Shown here: one piece after another, positions 44,721-55,592 of the stretch
How the letters are laid out: each line of letters begins with the position of its first letter
Position numbering within the stretch: position 1 is the stretch's first letter
Assembly (NCBI RefSeq): GCF_031143425.1
Contig: NC_090447.1
Location: 136,729,106-136,793,105 of the forward strand
Direction of reading: 5' to 3'
DNA: 64,000 bases
Source: Pleurodeles waltl
Lineage: Eukaryota; Chordata; Amphibia; Caudata; Salamandridae
Position numbers and translations under genes: made by a program
Notes under the pieces: model-generated
Databases searched by the model: none
What the model was told of the DNA's origin: nothing
Seen by the model: the letters and a program-made list of their open reading frames with translations, nothing else

Positions 44721-45184
44721 ATCAGTCACATTCTGTTGCAAGAATAACTGAGATCTGATGAAGATTGTGTGTTTTTCCTCCTAACTGACACATCCGATGA
44801 GGAAACCAAATAAAAGGGAAGATATTTGGTTTAAAACTATGGACCTCTGGAGGGAAGATGTTTGCCTAAAAATTATTTACCTCTGGAGAAAAAACTCTGC
44901 CAACTACAGACAAACAAACAACAGATGCTCTCTTAAGATCGAGAGCACTTTCCTGTGACATACATGCTCAACACATCTTTCGGATTCACTGAGATTACGA
45001 AAGCTGTATGCCAATCAGCCTGTTTTGACCTTGATGAGTAATTCTCCAGATGTACAATACTTTTCCTTGAGCATGATTTTAATCTCAAGCAACACTTTTT
45101 CTAAGTTTTTTTTTTTTTTTCTTCTTGTACAAAAGGTTGTTCTCTGCTGAAAGCACTGATAAAAACTAAACACGATGGTCCTGA

Positions 45185-45345
45185 TTCACAAAGGTAAATG
45201 TAAACCAAAAGTCTAAGTTTAGACCAGAAGTCTAAATGTAAACCTAAAGTCTAGCTTTACTAGTAGTAAAGTTAAACTTTTGTTTTAAGTTTAGACCAAA
45301 TGTCTTTACTAGTAGTAAAGTTAGACTTTTTGGTCTAAGTTCTAC
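45185..45345. repeat. Short palindromic element
   Basis: Tandem and inverted copies of aagtttagaccaaaagtct-type words around a ctttactagtagtaaag palindrome (about 45256-45272 and 45304-45320). Related copy at 40105-40195. Confidence 0.55.
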
Positions 45346-45361
45346 TAGCCCAAATTACATT

Positions 45362-45607
45362 CTAAAAAAATCTATAAGCTCTCGGTGGCGTGAAACAGGA
45401 TGTTAGATGTCTAGACTCTGCATGTAACATGACTTGATGATAAGTGGAAGATAAGTCCATTACACCGAAATACTTCGCTCCACCCAGTCTCAACAAAGTT
45501 TCTGCAATTTTAGGTAAAGGTTGGCGATCCAACCAGATAAGCTTATTCAGGTGCCTTAGCTCTGCACGCATCCTGAACTGTTTCCCCCCATTTTTAGGCA
45601 CTAACAC
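45362..45607 (-). pseudogene. Ty3 RT fragment
   Basis: An open stretch of 81 codons: LRHLNKLIWLDRQPLPKIAE, then LLRLGGAKYFGVMDLSSTYH and QVMLHAESRHLTSCFTPP. This is the RT fingers/palm with the first catalytic Asp in VMDLSSTYHQV. The YxDD region is absent downstream. Confidence 0.7.
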
Positions 45608-46649
45608 TGCCCAAAGATCAGTGTGACTGCTGCATTAAAGAAACAAAATAAAAATAAATGCCCGTATCGACTTACTTAAATCACATTATACTTAGGCACG
45701 AGGGCTAACAACTCATCCCAAGCTTCTGTTCACCCATCCAAAGCTTTTAAAACTTGCAGTTTTTGGCAGTAGCTTTTGGGACAAATTTGAATTACCTTAG
45801 AAATTTAGAAGGGTCCCTTGTAATATCCTGGTATTTGATTCAGTAAGACTCGATCAGTCTTACTTTTTCAGTTTGTCATTCTGGACTCTGTGCAATAACA
45901 TAATACATCACACTTGTCTTTGCACCTTTCCTTACTTTGTTTAAGATTGATGTCATACCCACACATCAGGATTTATGCCTGAATTGCTTTGGTAGGTCGT
46001 TGGAGCTCTAATCTTCATATCAAAATGTGTATACAATATATTCTAATGAACTGATACACAATTCTTTTATTCTAGGTGCCTCCTATACAAGCATCTTGTC
46101 CTGATGATGACTTGATTCTAATTAATTTTGCAATATGGGTCAAAACGTCAACAGAATTACATGTGGACTGTGTGTTTTAGTTGGTTGTAGATTTCTGACA
46201 CGTGTATCACAAGTGTTGTTCATAGGATCACATGATCCCTATTAGTCTGGTGCACATTATGTTCACTTTATTCACTTGCACTGTCACCTATTAGGAGCAC
46301 CTAACCATATTGTTTATTTTAAATTAAGGTTTTTTGTTCTTGAATTTTCCAGAATAGTTTTATTTATTTGAATAAAATAAAATATATGAATTAAATAACA
46401 AATCTTACCTATGAGGAGGGTTTTGTTTGACTACTGCTGTGTAAGTAAAAGGCTACACTTCTCCGGTAGAGACCAGCTTTGCTGTTATAAATCAAACAAC
46501 TGTGCACCTCCTCCTGAGAGGTTCCAAAGTCAGATTTGGGATGCTCTTCATCTAGTGAACACATGGGGTAGCATTTTAAAAAAAATGATTTTGCTTTCAA
46601 TAGTCTTTGCAATAACCTAAAGGGTTGTTAAAACCATGGGGAATTCTTC

Positions 46650-47074
46650 CTATATATCATGATATTGGGCATTATTACTCACTACCATGACTTGCTGAGG
46701 AAAATTGTGGTTTAACATGTTACCCATGTCACACTGATGTTGACAGCCCAACAGATTGTCTTCACACTTGGCCACATAAACCTTACCAACTGTTTCCTTG
46801 CCATGAAACTCCATCCTCATGACCTTGTATCCCAAAACATCAATTGTGGTACCATCACCAGGATTGATGTTAAGCAGTAGAAGAGGAATTCCACTATCTC
46901 CAAATACCTTCTCCAGTTCTTGTTCCCATCCAATGTGTATGGAGACCCTGAGTCTGCTAAAATCTTAATTGATTTTTCATTCAGATTAAAGTAGAGCATA
47001 GGCATTTGGAATTTGGATAGGACCTTCATCATCTGCATATGCATTAGATTTGACATTGAACAACATTTGCTCAC
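46650..47074 (-). pseudogene. Ty3 aspartic protease and downstream domain relic
   Basis: LNEKSIKILADSGSPYTLDG contains the protease active site (Asp-Ser-Gly-Ser). Further on, GKETVGKVYVAKCEDNLLGC and QHQCDMGNMLNHNFPQ match the segment GKVYVAIDGLHVIGWRHQKK of the element at 51382-53703. One frame change lies near 46830. Confidence 0.65.
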
Positions 47075-47098
47075 ACCTACAGACAGCTTCTACGCTAT

Positions 47099-47268
47099 AG
47101 GCCTGATTTAGATATTGGCGGCCGAGTTACTCTGTCACAACGGAGATGGCTATCCCATCTGCTGAAATCTAAATCCCATAGGATATAATGGGATTTAGAT
47201 TTCAGCAGAAGGGACAGCCCTCACCACTGGGACAGAGTAACTAGTCCACCAATATCTAAATCAGGCCC
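47099..47268. mobile_element. Palindromic MITE, 170 bp
   Basis: The ends ggcctgatttagatattggc and the reverse complement gccaatatctaaatcaggcc type pair almost completely (right end ccaccaatatctaaatcagg). The centre is also self-complementary (gctgaaatctaaatcccata / atgggatttagatttcagca). TAT flanks at 47096-47098 and 47269-47271. Confidence 0.75.
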
Positions 47269-47279
47269 TATGTCACTTT

Positions 47280-47395
47280 TGCAGACACCTGCATTGTGGC
47301 CCTTCTTTCCACACTTCCTGCACATTTAGTTTCTGGCATAATAGTTAGGACTAATAGCTGTATGACCTGGGTTACCACAACAATGACATCACGTC
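47280..47395 (-). pseudogene. Gag zinc knuckles relic
   Basis: Minus strand reads CHCCGNPGHTAISPNY and, after a stop, CRKCGKKGHNAGVC, two retroviral-type CCHC boxes that bind RNA. Confidence 0.6.
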
Positions 47396-47453
47396 CTTGT
47401 CCTTCGTAGTTATAGGTATTCTGCCGGGCACATTCATCTTGAGCACAGACTTA

Positions 47454-48096
47454 GGGCCAGATGTAGGTAAGTTTGGGTTTGCGACTCGCAAATTGCGAAT
47501 CTGAGTGACTCGCAATTTGCGAGTCGCAAACCCATATGCAGGATGGTGTCCCTGACACCATCTGCGAATCGCATGGGGGTCGCAAAGACACACCTCATTA
47601 ATATTAATTCGCTGCACTCACAGCGATGGTGGCCTGCTGGAGACAGCAGACCACCATGTGTGTGACTGCTTTTTAACAAAGCCGTTTTTTGTTTTGTATT
47701 GCAGCCCGTTTTCCTTAAAGGAAAACGGGTTGCAATACACTCGAGAAAATGAAACTTTTTTGTTTAATTTTTTCAGAGCCATTCACAAAGGGGAAGGGGT
47801 CCCAGGGGGACCCCTTTCCTTTTGCGAATGGGTTAGCACCCACTTGTAATGGGTGATAACTGCGAATTGCTTTGCGACCGCGTTTGCGGTCACAAAGTAA
47901 TTCTGCATCGCGATGCGAATCGCAAATAGGAAGGGGGACACCCCTTCCTATTTGCGAGTCGCATTCCCATTTTGCGAGTCGGTAACCAGGTTACTGACTC
48001 GCAAAATGGGAATGAGCATCACGATGCGCGTTTTGCATGGCGCAAACAGCGAAATTCGCTGTTTGCACCCTGCAAAATGCTTTGTACATCTGGCCC
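47454..48096. mobile_element. Harbinger-type MITE, 643 bp, target duplication TTA
   Basis: Termini gggccagatgta and tacatctggccc are flanked by TTA at 47451-47453 and 48097-48099. The interior repeats the word ttgcgagtcgcaaa and its variants in both orientations and holds hairpins such as cccgttttcctt / aaggaaaacggg (47705-47729). Same family as 55593-56307. Confidence 0.85.
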
Positions 48097-48099
48097 TTA

Positions 48100-48560
48100 C
48101 TTCCATTCAATTTTTTCTAGGAATTTCTGCATATAAACTACCATATGAACCACCCTCGCTCATCTCTCATATCCAAATGTTGGTACTCTTCATGCTCTCC
48201 ACTATGGAAACAGCTTCCCTTAGGTCAGAGTGCTTTTTAAAAATGTTTTCCTGTACACATCTGTTATTGGTGCAACAACCCAATTGGTCCCTTATCAAGG
48301 AGTCAGTCAGATAACCAAAATCACGTATGCGTGCAAGAGTACACAAACATGCAATATAGTCCCAACACTTTCTGAGTTGCCTTGAGTTCTAGCAAAAAAA
48401 AATTGTCTTTCAAAAACTACATTCAATCTGGAATGAAAATGTTTAGCCAACATTATGACAGACATTTCATATATTTCTCTTGGTTCTCCTTCTGCATCAC
48501 GAACAGGCCAGGTTTCCAAACTGTCATAAATGTTTCTTCCTTCCACACTCAGATGATTCT
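48100..48560 (-). pseudogene. Ty3 gag relic
   Basis: The segment NVVFERQFFFARTQGNSESV followed by GTILHVCVLL matches VMERYTFFTRHQQLNESVDS of the younger gag at 53300. Upstream residues are decayed. Confidence 0.5.
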
Positions 48561-48589
48561 ATTCTATGAGTTCTTGTAGAGCGCATGGC

Positions 48590-50250
48590 TATCTGGAGGC
48601 TTCCCAGCGATAGAACAGAGTCCAGGCAAAGGGATTGACCCGGATGCTACAAGGAATAGAGTTATGTTTTAACAGCCTTATGAAAGGACAGTTCATTGGC
48701 CAGCGGATGAACTTCCAATGAGAGGGAATTCCAGAGTCTAGGGGCATGGTAAGAAAATTACCCCTCCCCCAAAGGGCTCACCTAACCCTGGGCACTTGCA
48801 CCAAGAGGGCAGTTGAAGATCTGAGTGTGCTGCCTGGATTGTCGGGTGTAGCCAACCATTTCAATAGAGTAGGACCTCTATTGTGACAGGACCTGTGCAA
48901 AATGCAGAGTGCCTTGAATTGAATTTGTTGTTCAACTGGCAACCAGTGGAGATCTTTCAAAGACCACTTAATGAATTGACTCCTTGGGACATTCATAAGA
49001 AGTTAAGCAGCAGCATTCTGGACTGTTGGAAGCTTTTTCAGCACATATAGAGGATAGCTGTGGTAAAGGGCGTTGCCATAGTCCAGGAATGGAAAAGAAC
49101 TAAGGCCTGGACAATGTGTCTTCATGCTAGGGGAGGTAGCAGATTTAAAACCTTTCTCAAAAGTCTTAGAACACCAAAGCAAGAGACGGACAATTTATCG
49201 GCGTGGTGCTCCATGGACAGGCTGGAACCCAGCCAGACACCAAGACTATTTCTAACCTCTTTAGAGGGGAAAGGCTTGCCAGACAATCAGGTGAAAGAGT
49301 AGGAGCCTTCTTGTTGTTCAATAATAATAATGGCTGCCATGCCTCCTTGGTCCAGAATGGTTTTTAGTTTCTCAACAACAGCCAGCAAGGGTGTTTCAGT
49401 GCTGTGCCTGGGTCTAAACCCCATGTGAGAGGGGTGAAGAATTTCACTGGACTCCAGGAAGGCAGAGAGGTGTTTGCTGACATGTTTCTCGAGAAGTTTG
49501 GCTGGACTAGATACAAGTGAGTTTGGCTGAGATGGAGTAGGTCAAGTCCTGATTTTTTAAATAGAGGTTTCATGATCGCTCGTTTCCATGACAGCAGGAC
49601 AACTTAACTGGAAAGGGAGCAATTTGGCAGATCAACCAAGGATGAGGCAATACAGTCACTTCTCCTGAATATTATATGGAGAGGAGCAGGGTCGAGAGGG
49701 GATCCTGATTTTACATCAACTAGGACATCCTTGAGTACATTCATTGTAAGATTAGGAATAGTTGTAAGACACTCCTGTAGATGAGCATAGAGAGGCTTCT
49801 TTGAGTTGGAACTGTCTTCAACACCAGAAACAGAATGGAAAGAGTAATAGATATCTAAAATCTGTCTTTGAGAAATGCAGCCAACGTGTTACTGAACTCT
49901 CTAATGACCTCCAATATTTGAAATATCTGCTTGGGAAAATTCACTGAGTGTTAAATTTTTCTTGAAAAATATGTTGATTGGGCAGATCTTATTGCAGGAT
50001 CGTAGTGTCTGATAGCGCTCCTATACTTCAGTTTACTAGCCTCATCATATGATTTCCTCCAACATCTCTCCATCCATTTACACTCCTTTTTTTAAAGCTG
50101 AGAGGCTAGAGTCAAATCAGGGGGACTTCTGGAAAGGACTTGGTCCAAGGATGTTGTAACCCAGTCATTAAAACAGAAGGAAGAAGAAGTCATTGGATCG
50201 ATTAGATTGGGTTTAGTGGACTGTAAGGCAGCCGACCAAGCTTCCAAATA
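48590..50250 (-). pseudogene. L2/CR1-type LINE ORF2, decayed
   Basis: On the minus strand near 50200-49850 the endonuclease-RT linker reads ERCWRKSYDEASKLKYRSAI; near 49580-49370 the RT fingers read SGLDLLHLSQTHL and, in other frames, FLAKLLEKHVSKHLSAFLES and LHPSHMGFRPRHSTETP. The C-terminal part at 48996-48778 reads SLKDLHWLPVEQQIQFKALC and PGSTLRSSTALLVQVPRV, both typical of this LINE class. The catalytic core between about 49320 and 49080 is missing. It is very old. Confidence 0.7.
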
Positions 50251-50259
50251 AAGCTTGGA

Positions 50260-51380
50260 CCAACGACGTTCCTATCTCGTACTAAGTGACAGAGCACAGG
50301 GGACTGATGGAATTGCCAAAGAAAACGGAACTATTAAATTATCCGACCAGGATGGATGAATGGGAGTCTGCACCTGGTATGTAGTAATACTTCTTCTTTC
50401 CTAACTGCTGAAATGTTTTCAACACCCATTGGCAACAGGTCAGAATCTAAAAGTTTTTTCCAGAGTTTCCAAGAAAAAAATGGTTCTTTCTTCTCTGAAA
50501 GGAAGGCTGGTAGTTGAGCCATCTGCTTGCTGCCATGTTTGAAATAGTACAAGTTCAGTGCAGCTGTAGTTTAAAGTAATTTCACAATAAAGACTGCTGC
50601 CTATGTAAAACTTTAAAAAAAAAAAAATCCCAGCTTATTCAAAGTGAGACAGCATTGAAACACAAGCTGCACTCTGTAGAATTTGTTATAGAAATAGTAC
50701 CTAGAAAGTGTAACTCGGGAAATTGAAATTGCGCCTCCAGAAATTATTGAAATAGACCATTTTGCCACAAAACTGATTATTGCACTTAAACATGTCTTCA
50801 TATAAGTAAACGTGCTTCCATACTTTAGACATATCGACTTAAAATTAATGCCTGAAAAATGTACCTTGGTATGTTGAAGGTAGTTGAAATTGTTGCAAAT
50901 ATGGCTTCAAGGCCGTTTGATGGGCATCTCCTACGTTCCTTCTCGTTCCCACATGAAAATGGGTGAGTGATGTCTTGTGAAAACATCACGCAGTTGGTAC
51001 GCATGATGTCAGGGTAATCACATGTAGTGTTCAGCTGATAAGAAGGCAGCGCATCTGGGAAACAGGGCACGCGGCCATTGTGGAATTGAACCATTATGCT
51101 ATGTACAATATTAAAGGGGATTCAAGCTCTAGGGATCTCGTTCTAAGCATGTGGGTGAAGGGGCTTGAGCTGTGCAATTCAGCAACTGGCAAACCTACTC
51201 ACAGGATGCACCAACCATCCAGGGCAGCATACAGCTTCAAAGGAACTCTGTAGAATTCCACTGAAACCCAGGTTCTTTATTACACATATACATTCTGAAG
51301 CCACAACCAATAGCATAGAAGAACCTCACAACACCATGGACAAGTGAATGAATCAAATCCCTGGTGATCGTCTATGCATT
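50260..51380. other. No gene recognised
   Basis: Holds a short A-run near 50615-50628 and short open frames. The RNase H and integrase of the adjacent Ty3 element would be expected here on the minus strand, but none is recognisable. Confidence 0.4.
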
Positions 51381-51381
51381 T

Positions 51382-53703
51382 TTACAGTTTAAATCTCAAC
51401 ATAATGAAGGTATCAATTTTGACAAATTTAGCATAGTACTCACATAGGCCTAAAAAGGAATGAACCTGGTCTTTGTTTCTGGGTTCCTCAATGTTTTGTA
51501 TCACCTGTAGAGAATTCTTAATAGGTGTGATACCTTTTCCTGAAATAGAATGACCTAAATAGTCTATTTCATTAGTTAACAATGTACACTTGTCGAATTG
51601 AATCGTCATACCCCTATCACTAAGGATTGACAACACCTTGTCCAACTTCGTATAGTGTTCCTCTTTTGTAGCTGTGTAGATCAAAATATCATCCTGAAAA
51701 GCAATGACATTCCCAACATCCTTAAATACACAATGCATCAATTTTTGAAAAACAGAAGCAGCTGATGCCAAACCAAAAGGCATGCGTTTATATTGAAAAG
51801 CACCATCTGGAGTAATAAAAGTGGTAATGCAACGAGATTCGGGAGTTAACTCTACTTGGTGGTATGCTGCCTTCAGATCAATCTTTGAAAAAAATTTAGA
51901 ACCCTCTAACTTTGTGAAAAGCTCTTGAATGCGTGGAAGTGGAAAACAATCCACCAAAATTTGCTTGTTCACAGATCTTAAATCAGCACACAAACGCAAA
52001 TCTCCTGATTTTTTCCGCACCAGAACAATTGGTGAAACCCATTCTGCAGCATCAACAGGCTCAATAATATCCTCCTTACACATTCTGACTAACATCTCAG
52101 ATAACTCCTTACTGACCGACAGTGGAACATGCCTTAATTTGTGTTTGATAGGAACAGCATTTTTTTTAAGTTGAATGTGATGTGAAAATCCTGTCACCTT
52201 ACCTAACTCTTTGCTAAACAAATTTTTAAATTTGTCTAATAACAACTCCAACTTATCTGTACTTGTGTTCAAAACTTGGACCGACTGTATATTATCAGAC
52301 AGATACACTGGGTTCTTGGCATTTGGATTGAGCACCATTCCCATTTTCTTTTGATGACGCCAACCAATAACATGTAACCCATCAATGGCAACATATACTT
52401 TTCCAATAATTGACCTGTTTAAAAATTTGATATCCGCTATGAAAAATCCAAGCATATCAATCTCTTTGCCCCCAAAACCATATACTTTGACATCATTTGG
52501 TTCTAACTTTTTATCACCCCAGTTTTCATTAAAAAACTGATCTGATAAGATAGTATATGGTGATCCAGAATCTGCCAAAACTTTCACATTCAATCCATCA
52601 ATGACGATTTCACAATCAGGTGGAATATAGGGTTCTTTGTCAATTTTAGTGCAGTTAATACCCTTCCTGGTCTTTTCTGTATCAAACTTATTTGTGCATG
52701 AAACCTTTTCCTTAAGACTGAGAACGAAATGATCTTCCATCTCGTTATCACACTTTGATTCCTCCAGCGTAGATATTCTTCTGTTGGCTACCGATCTGCA
52801 AACATTGCCAAAATGACCAATCTTCTTGCACTTGAAACATTCCTTGCCTTTGGCTGGGCAAAACTTGAATTGAGATGCATGTGTTTTGGAACCACACTTA
52901 TCACAAAATGTCTTACTAACATTGTATCCTGAAATTTGTTTGTTAATACTGACTTGTTTTCCTTTAGAAAATTTTCCTTTGTTACTAGCCTCATATTTCT
53001 CTGTATCATTTAAAGCTACAGCTGCAATCTCTTTGTTAATGTCATCCACATTAATGGCTTTGAAAGATTTTATTGTACATTCAACACTCTTAGCCGTGTC
53101 AATTGCTTCTCTCAAAGTGGGATTGCGTTGTCTAAGCAATTGTTCCTGAATCTTTTTATTCGAACAGAAAATAATTAACTGATCCCTAATATAAATATCC
53201 GCTGTTTCTCCAAATTCACAGTCTGCAGCCAAAATTCGTAAAGCAGAAATATAGGAGTCAACTGACTCATTAAGTTGTTGATGACGTGTGAAAAACGTAT
53301 ACCTTTCCATAACAATGTGTGGTTCCTCTGAAAACCTTTTTTTAAACCTATCTACAGCTTCTGAAAAACAGTCATAATCTCTAGCGTCTGTGCCAGATGG
53401 TGGTAAAACTGGAGGTAGATGCTCAAAGATGTCTTCAGCTTCCAAGCCAATTAAGTTGAGTAGTAACGCTTTTTTTCTGTGTGATTCAAAAGAATCTCCA
53501 TTAATTGCCAACATGTAGTTTTTAAAATGTCTGAACCATTTTTCCCATTTCATAGTAGCCTCATTAGCAGAGTTTAAAAATGGCGGAGGAGGATTACCAC
53601 AAATGTTATTCATTATGACTGAATAGTCAAGGATAGAAAATATAAATGAGAGTTTTTCTTCTTGTTTTATTTTTAAACTGCGATAATGTGCCTTTAAATT
53701 CAC
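51382..53703 (-). CDS. Ty3 retrotransposon gag-pol, 773 codons, truncated after RT
   Basis: One open frame carries gag (residues 1-about 260), a Cys/His stretch and a CCHC knuckle (CFKCKKIGHFGNVC, about 290), the protease (LADSGSPYT, about 378), and the RT: LRLCADLRSVNKQILVDCFP, FSKIDLKAAYHQVELTPESR, MPFGLASAASVFQKLM, the catalytic FQDD followed by ILIYT, then HSFLGLCEYYAKFVKI. It ends in the connection; RNase H, integrase and the 3' LTR are missing, so the copy cannot transpose by itself. Gag and pol share one frame without a frameshift. The ATG at 53703 is about 370 bp after the LTR, a normal leader length. The copy is younger than the relative at 45362-48560. Confidence 0.85.
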   Translation of the reverse strand: MNLKAHYRSLKIKQEEKLSFIFSILDYSVIMNNICGNPPPPFLNSANEATMKWEKWFRHFKNYMLAINGDSFESHRKKALLLNLIGLEAEDIFEHLPPVLPPSGTDARDYDCFSEAVDRFKKRFSEEPHIVMERYTFFTRHQQLNESVDSYISALRILAADCEFGETADIYIRDQLIIFCSNKKIQEQLLRQRNPTLREAIDTAKSVECTIKSFKAINVDDINKEIAAVALNDTEKYEASNKGKFSKGKQVSINKQISGYNVSKTFCDKCGSKTHASQFKFCPAKGKECFKCKKIGHFGNVCRSVANRRISTLEESKCDNEMEDHFVLSLKEKVSCTNKFDTEKTRKGINCTKIDKEPYIPPDCEIVIDGLNVKVLADSGSPYTILSDQFFNENWGDKKLEPNDVKVYGFGGKEIDMLGFFIADIKFLNRSIIGKVYVAIDGLHVIGWRHQKKMGMVLNPNAKNPVYLSDNIQSVQVLNTSTDKLELLLDKFKNLFSKELGKVTGFSHHIQLKKNAVPIKHKLRHVPLSVSKELSEMLVRMCKEDIIEPVDAAEWVSPIVLVRKKSGDLRLCADLRSVNKQILVDCFPLPRIQELFTKLEGSKFFSKIDLKAAYHQVELTPESRCITTFITPDGAFQYKRMPFGLASAASVFQKLMHCVFKDVGNVIAFQDDILIYTATKEEHYTKLDKVLSILSDRGMTIQFDKCTLLTNEIDYLGHSISGKGITPIKNSLQVIQNIEEPRNKDQVHSFLGLCEYYAKFVKIDTFIMLRFKL

Positions 53704-54071
53704 TTTGAAATTGCAAAAAAAAACAAAAAAAACTTGTTAACCTAAGATGGCCGCCGATTCATGACGTTGTTCTCTTACTAATCTTTCATACGAACAACAC
53801 TGTCTCTAAGATGGCTGCCAAACAACTGCCAATTCTGAGAAATAGTATGCAGTTCAGTCAAAAATAAAAAATAAAAAAAAATGTTCTGCCTCACCACTTC
53901 CAGTTCCTGAAAGTTTTTAATCTATCCTCCTAGAAATCCAACATCACCGGAATGCAGGAACACTCCTAAACACTCCTAAACCGTCTCCGTCTGCCATCTA
54001 CAAATTGCTGAATATTGTGAAAATCCTCGAGTCTGTGGTGAGTGCTCCTGGTTTTTAAATCGTCGCCAAAA
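53704..54071 (-). promoter_or_regulatory. Ty3 leader with primer-binding region
   Basis: Untranslated leader between LTR and gag. The primer-binding region (ttggcgacga) touches the LTR end at 54071-54058. The remaining sequence is A-rich and carries no gene. Confidence 0.5.
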
Positions 54072-54470
54072 TGTTGTAATCAAATGACACCAGGAACAAC
54101 GATGTCCTTACGCAAGTAACCTTTATTGGAGCACTCACACACGCTCCTAACGAACAAAACGCTTCTGATCGTAAGCCGACAGAAAACGTTCCATTCACAA
54201 GATTCTAAAATCTAAATTCACTATTACAATCTCACACGGTAGCTTAAAAACAGCTGTGTAATTTCACAAAAAAAACGTGCTATGAGTTACCAGAGGTAGC
54301 GTGACCTTCCTCACTTCCCCTGTTCGGTGTTTATTTCCCAAACTTTAACCAACATCTTTGCAGTTGATTACCATGTGGTACCAGTTTCATTCATGGATTT
54401 CACAGTAACTAAGATGTTCAGCTTCCAGTTCCATACAGATGTTTCGACATGATAACATCATGACATCACA
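54072..54470 (-). repeat. 5' LTR of the Ty3 element
   Basis: On the minus strand it begins TGTGATGTCATGATG and ends TTACAACA, with a polyadenylation signal AATAAAGG near 54118-54127. The next minus-strand bases TTTTGGCGACGATTT have the form of a primer-binding region. TG...CA ends and a length of 399 bp fit a Ty3 LTR. The outer border is inferred from the TG only. Confidence 0.55.
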
Positions 54471-54479
54471 TATCTGCAA

Positions 54480-55330
54480 ACAACATGTTTCTTAGCATAT
54501 TTTAATATATGCTGACTGCACTGCAAAGATATGGGACCATCTCTGAGGCAGAGGGGGCTGTCTGATATTGTGTGTCAAACTCCCTTGCAAACCTCATACA
54601 TGAAATCCACAGCAACTGATGCAATATAAGGAGAGTGGTTCATCAGTGATTCAGATCATAACGATCTGGGGCATCTTTCAACATCATAGTGAGAGGCCGT
54701 AGCCCATAGGTCAAAGGATCCAACTACCACCAGGAGTTAGTGGAAAGAAGGCCTTTTCTTGTTCACTGGCTAGTAGGTAGTCCTGAAAGTCTCCGGGGAG
54801 CACTTGCAGCCACTGAGACAGCTTACCATGGTTTGAGGAAAGGTTTGCTGTCCTGTTGGAGCTGAAGACACTCGTCATATTAATCTTTCATACCAGTTGT
54901 GCTCAAGGATTTATTTCATGGTATCATCAAATACCACCCACTTTTTCCAACTGCCCTGTGTCTTAGCCCTATCCATTTCTCCACACTCCAACCTGTGTTT
55001 CGTACCCTTGTGGAGGTGCCTGTCCTAATTTCCCTGACTCCCCTTGCTCGCACCTGCTGATGCAGTCCAGTTCAGTTAGAGAGTGTAGCGATCAGGAAAT
55101 ACTCACCTACAGTTAAAATACCTCTGTGTCAAAGAGAAAGACAGGGGAAGGAATTTTTCTTTTTAGTCTCTTTTTTCTCCTGTTATGATTTTGGTACCCA
55201 GTTTCTGGTTTGACTTTTTTGGGAAAAGGTAAATTAAGTTTTAATGCCATCTGTCAGAATTGTATTAAAATTACCTGCATGCACTTCTTATATCAATGCC
55301 CTAATTTAGAACATCTATTGTTCATAAAAT
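54480..55330. other. No gene recognised
   Basis: Unremarkable sequence upstream of the Ty3 LTR; no element ends or coding frames are recognised. Confidence 0.4.
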
Positions 55331-55340
55331 GTATAAGAAC

Positions 55341-55400
<60 letters not shown>
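55341..55400. repeat. (TA)n microsatellite
   Basis: Continuous AT dinucleotide run with a single interruption (aaa near 55351). Confidence 0.95.
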
Positions 55401-55404
<4 letters not shown>

Positions 55405-55431
55405 TTATTTTTATGTTGTCCGAGAGATAGA

Positions 55432-55466
55432 TCTATATTTATCTATCTAGCTATCTATCTACAGAC

Positions 55467-55550
<84 letters not shown>
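55432..55550. repeat. (GATA)n / (TATC)n microsatellite
   Basis: A run of tatc units to about 55461 is followed by about 20 perfect gata units (55467-55550), so the two halves can pair as an inverted repeat. Confidence 0.95.
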
Positions 55551-55592
55551 TACATAGTGGTGGCTGCTACTAGGTTATATAGTTAGGACCTA

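Larger units (their letters stand above)
45362..48560 (-). mobile_element. Decayed Ty3-type retrotransposon, minus strand, interrupted by two MITEs
   Basis: In minus-strand order: gag (48560-48100), zinc knuckles (47395-47280), protease and following domain (47074-46650), RT fragment (45607-45362). The order is that of Ty3 elements and parallels the younger copy at 51382-53703. MITEs at 47454-48096 and 47099-47268 split gag and the knuckle/protease region. No LTR was identified. Confidence 0.65.

Noticed and set aside
55432..55550. GATA/TATC tract as a possible CRISPR-like or regulatory array
   Set aside because: It is a simple tetranucleotide microsatellite without spacers.
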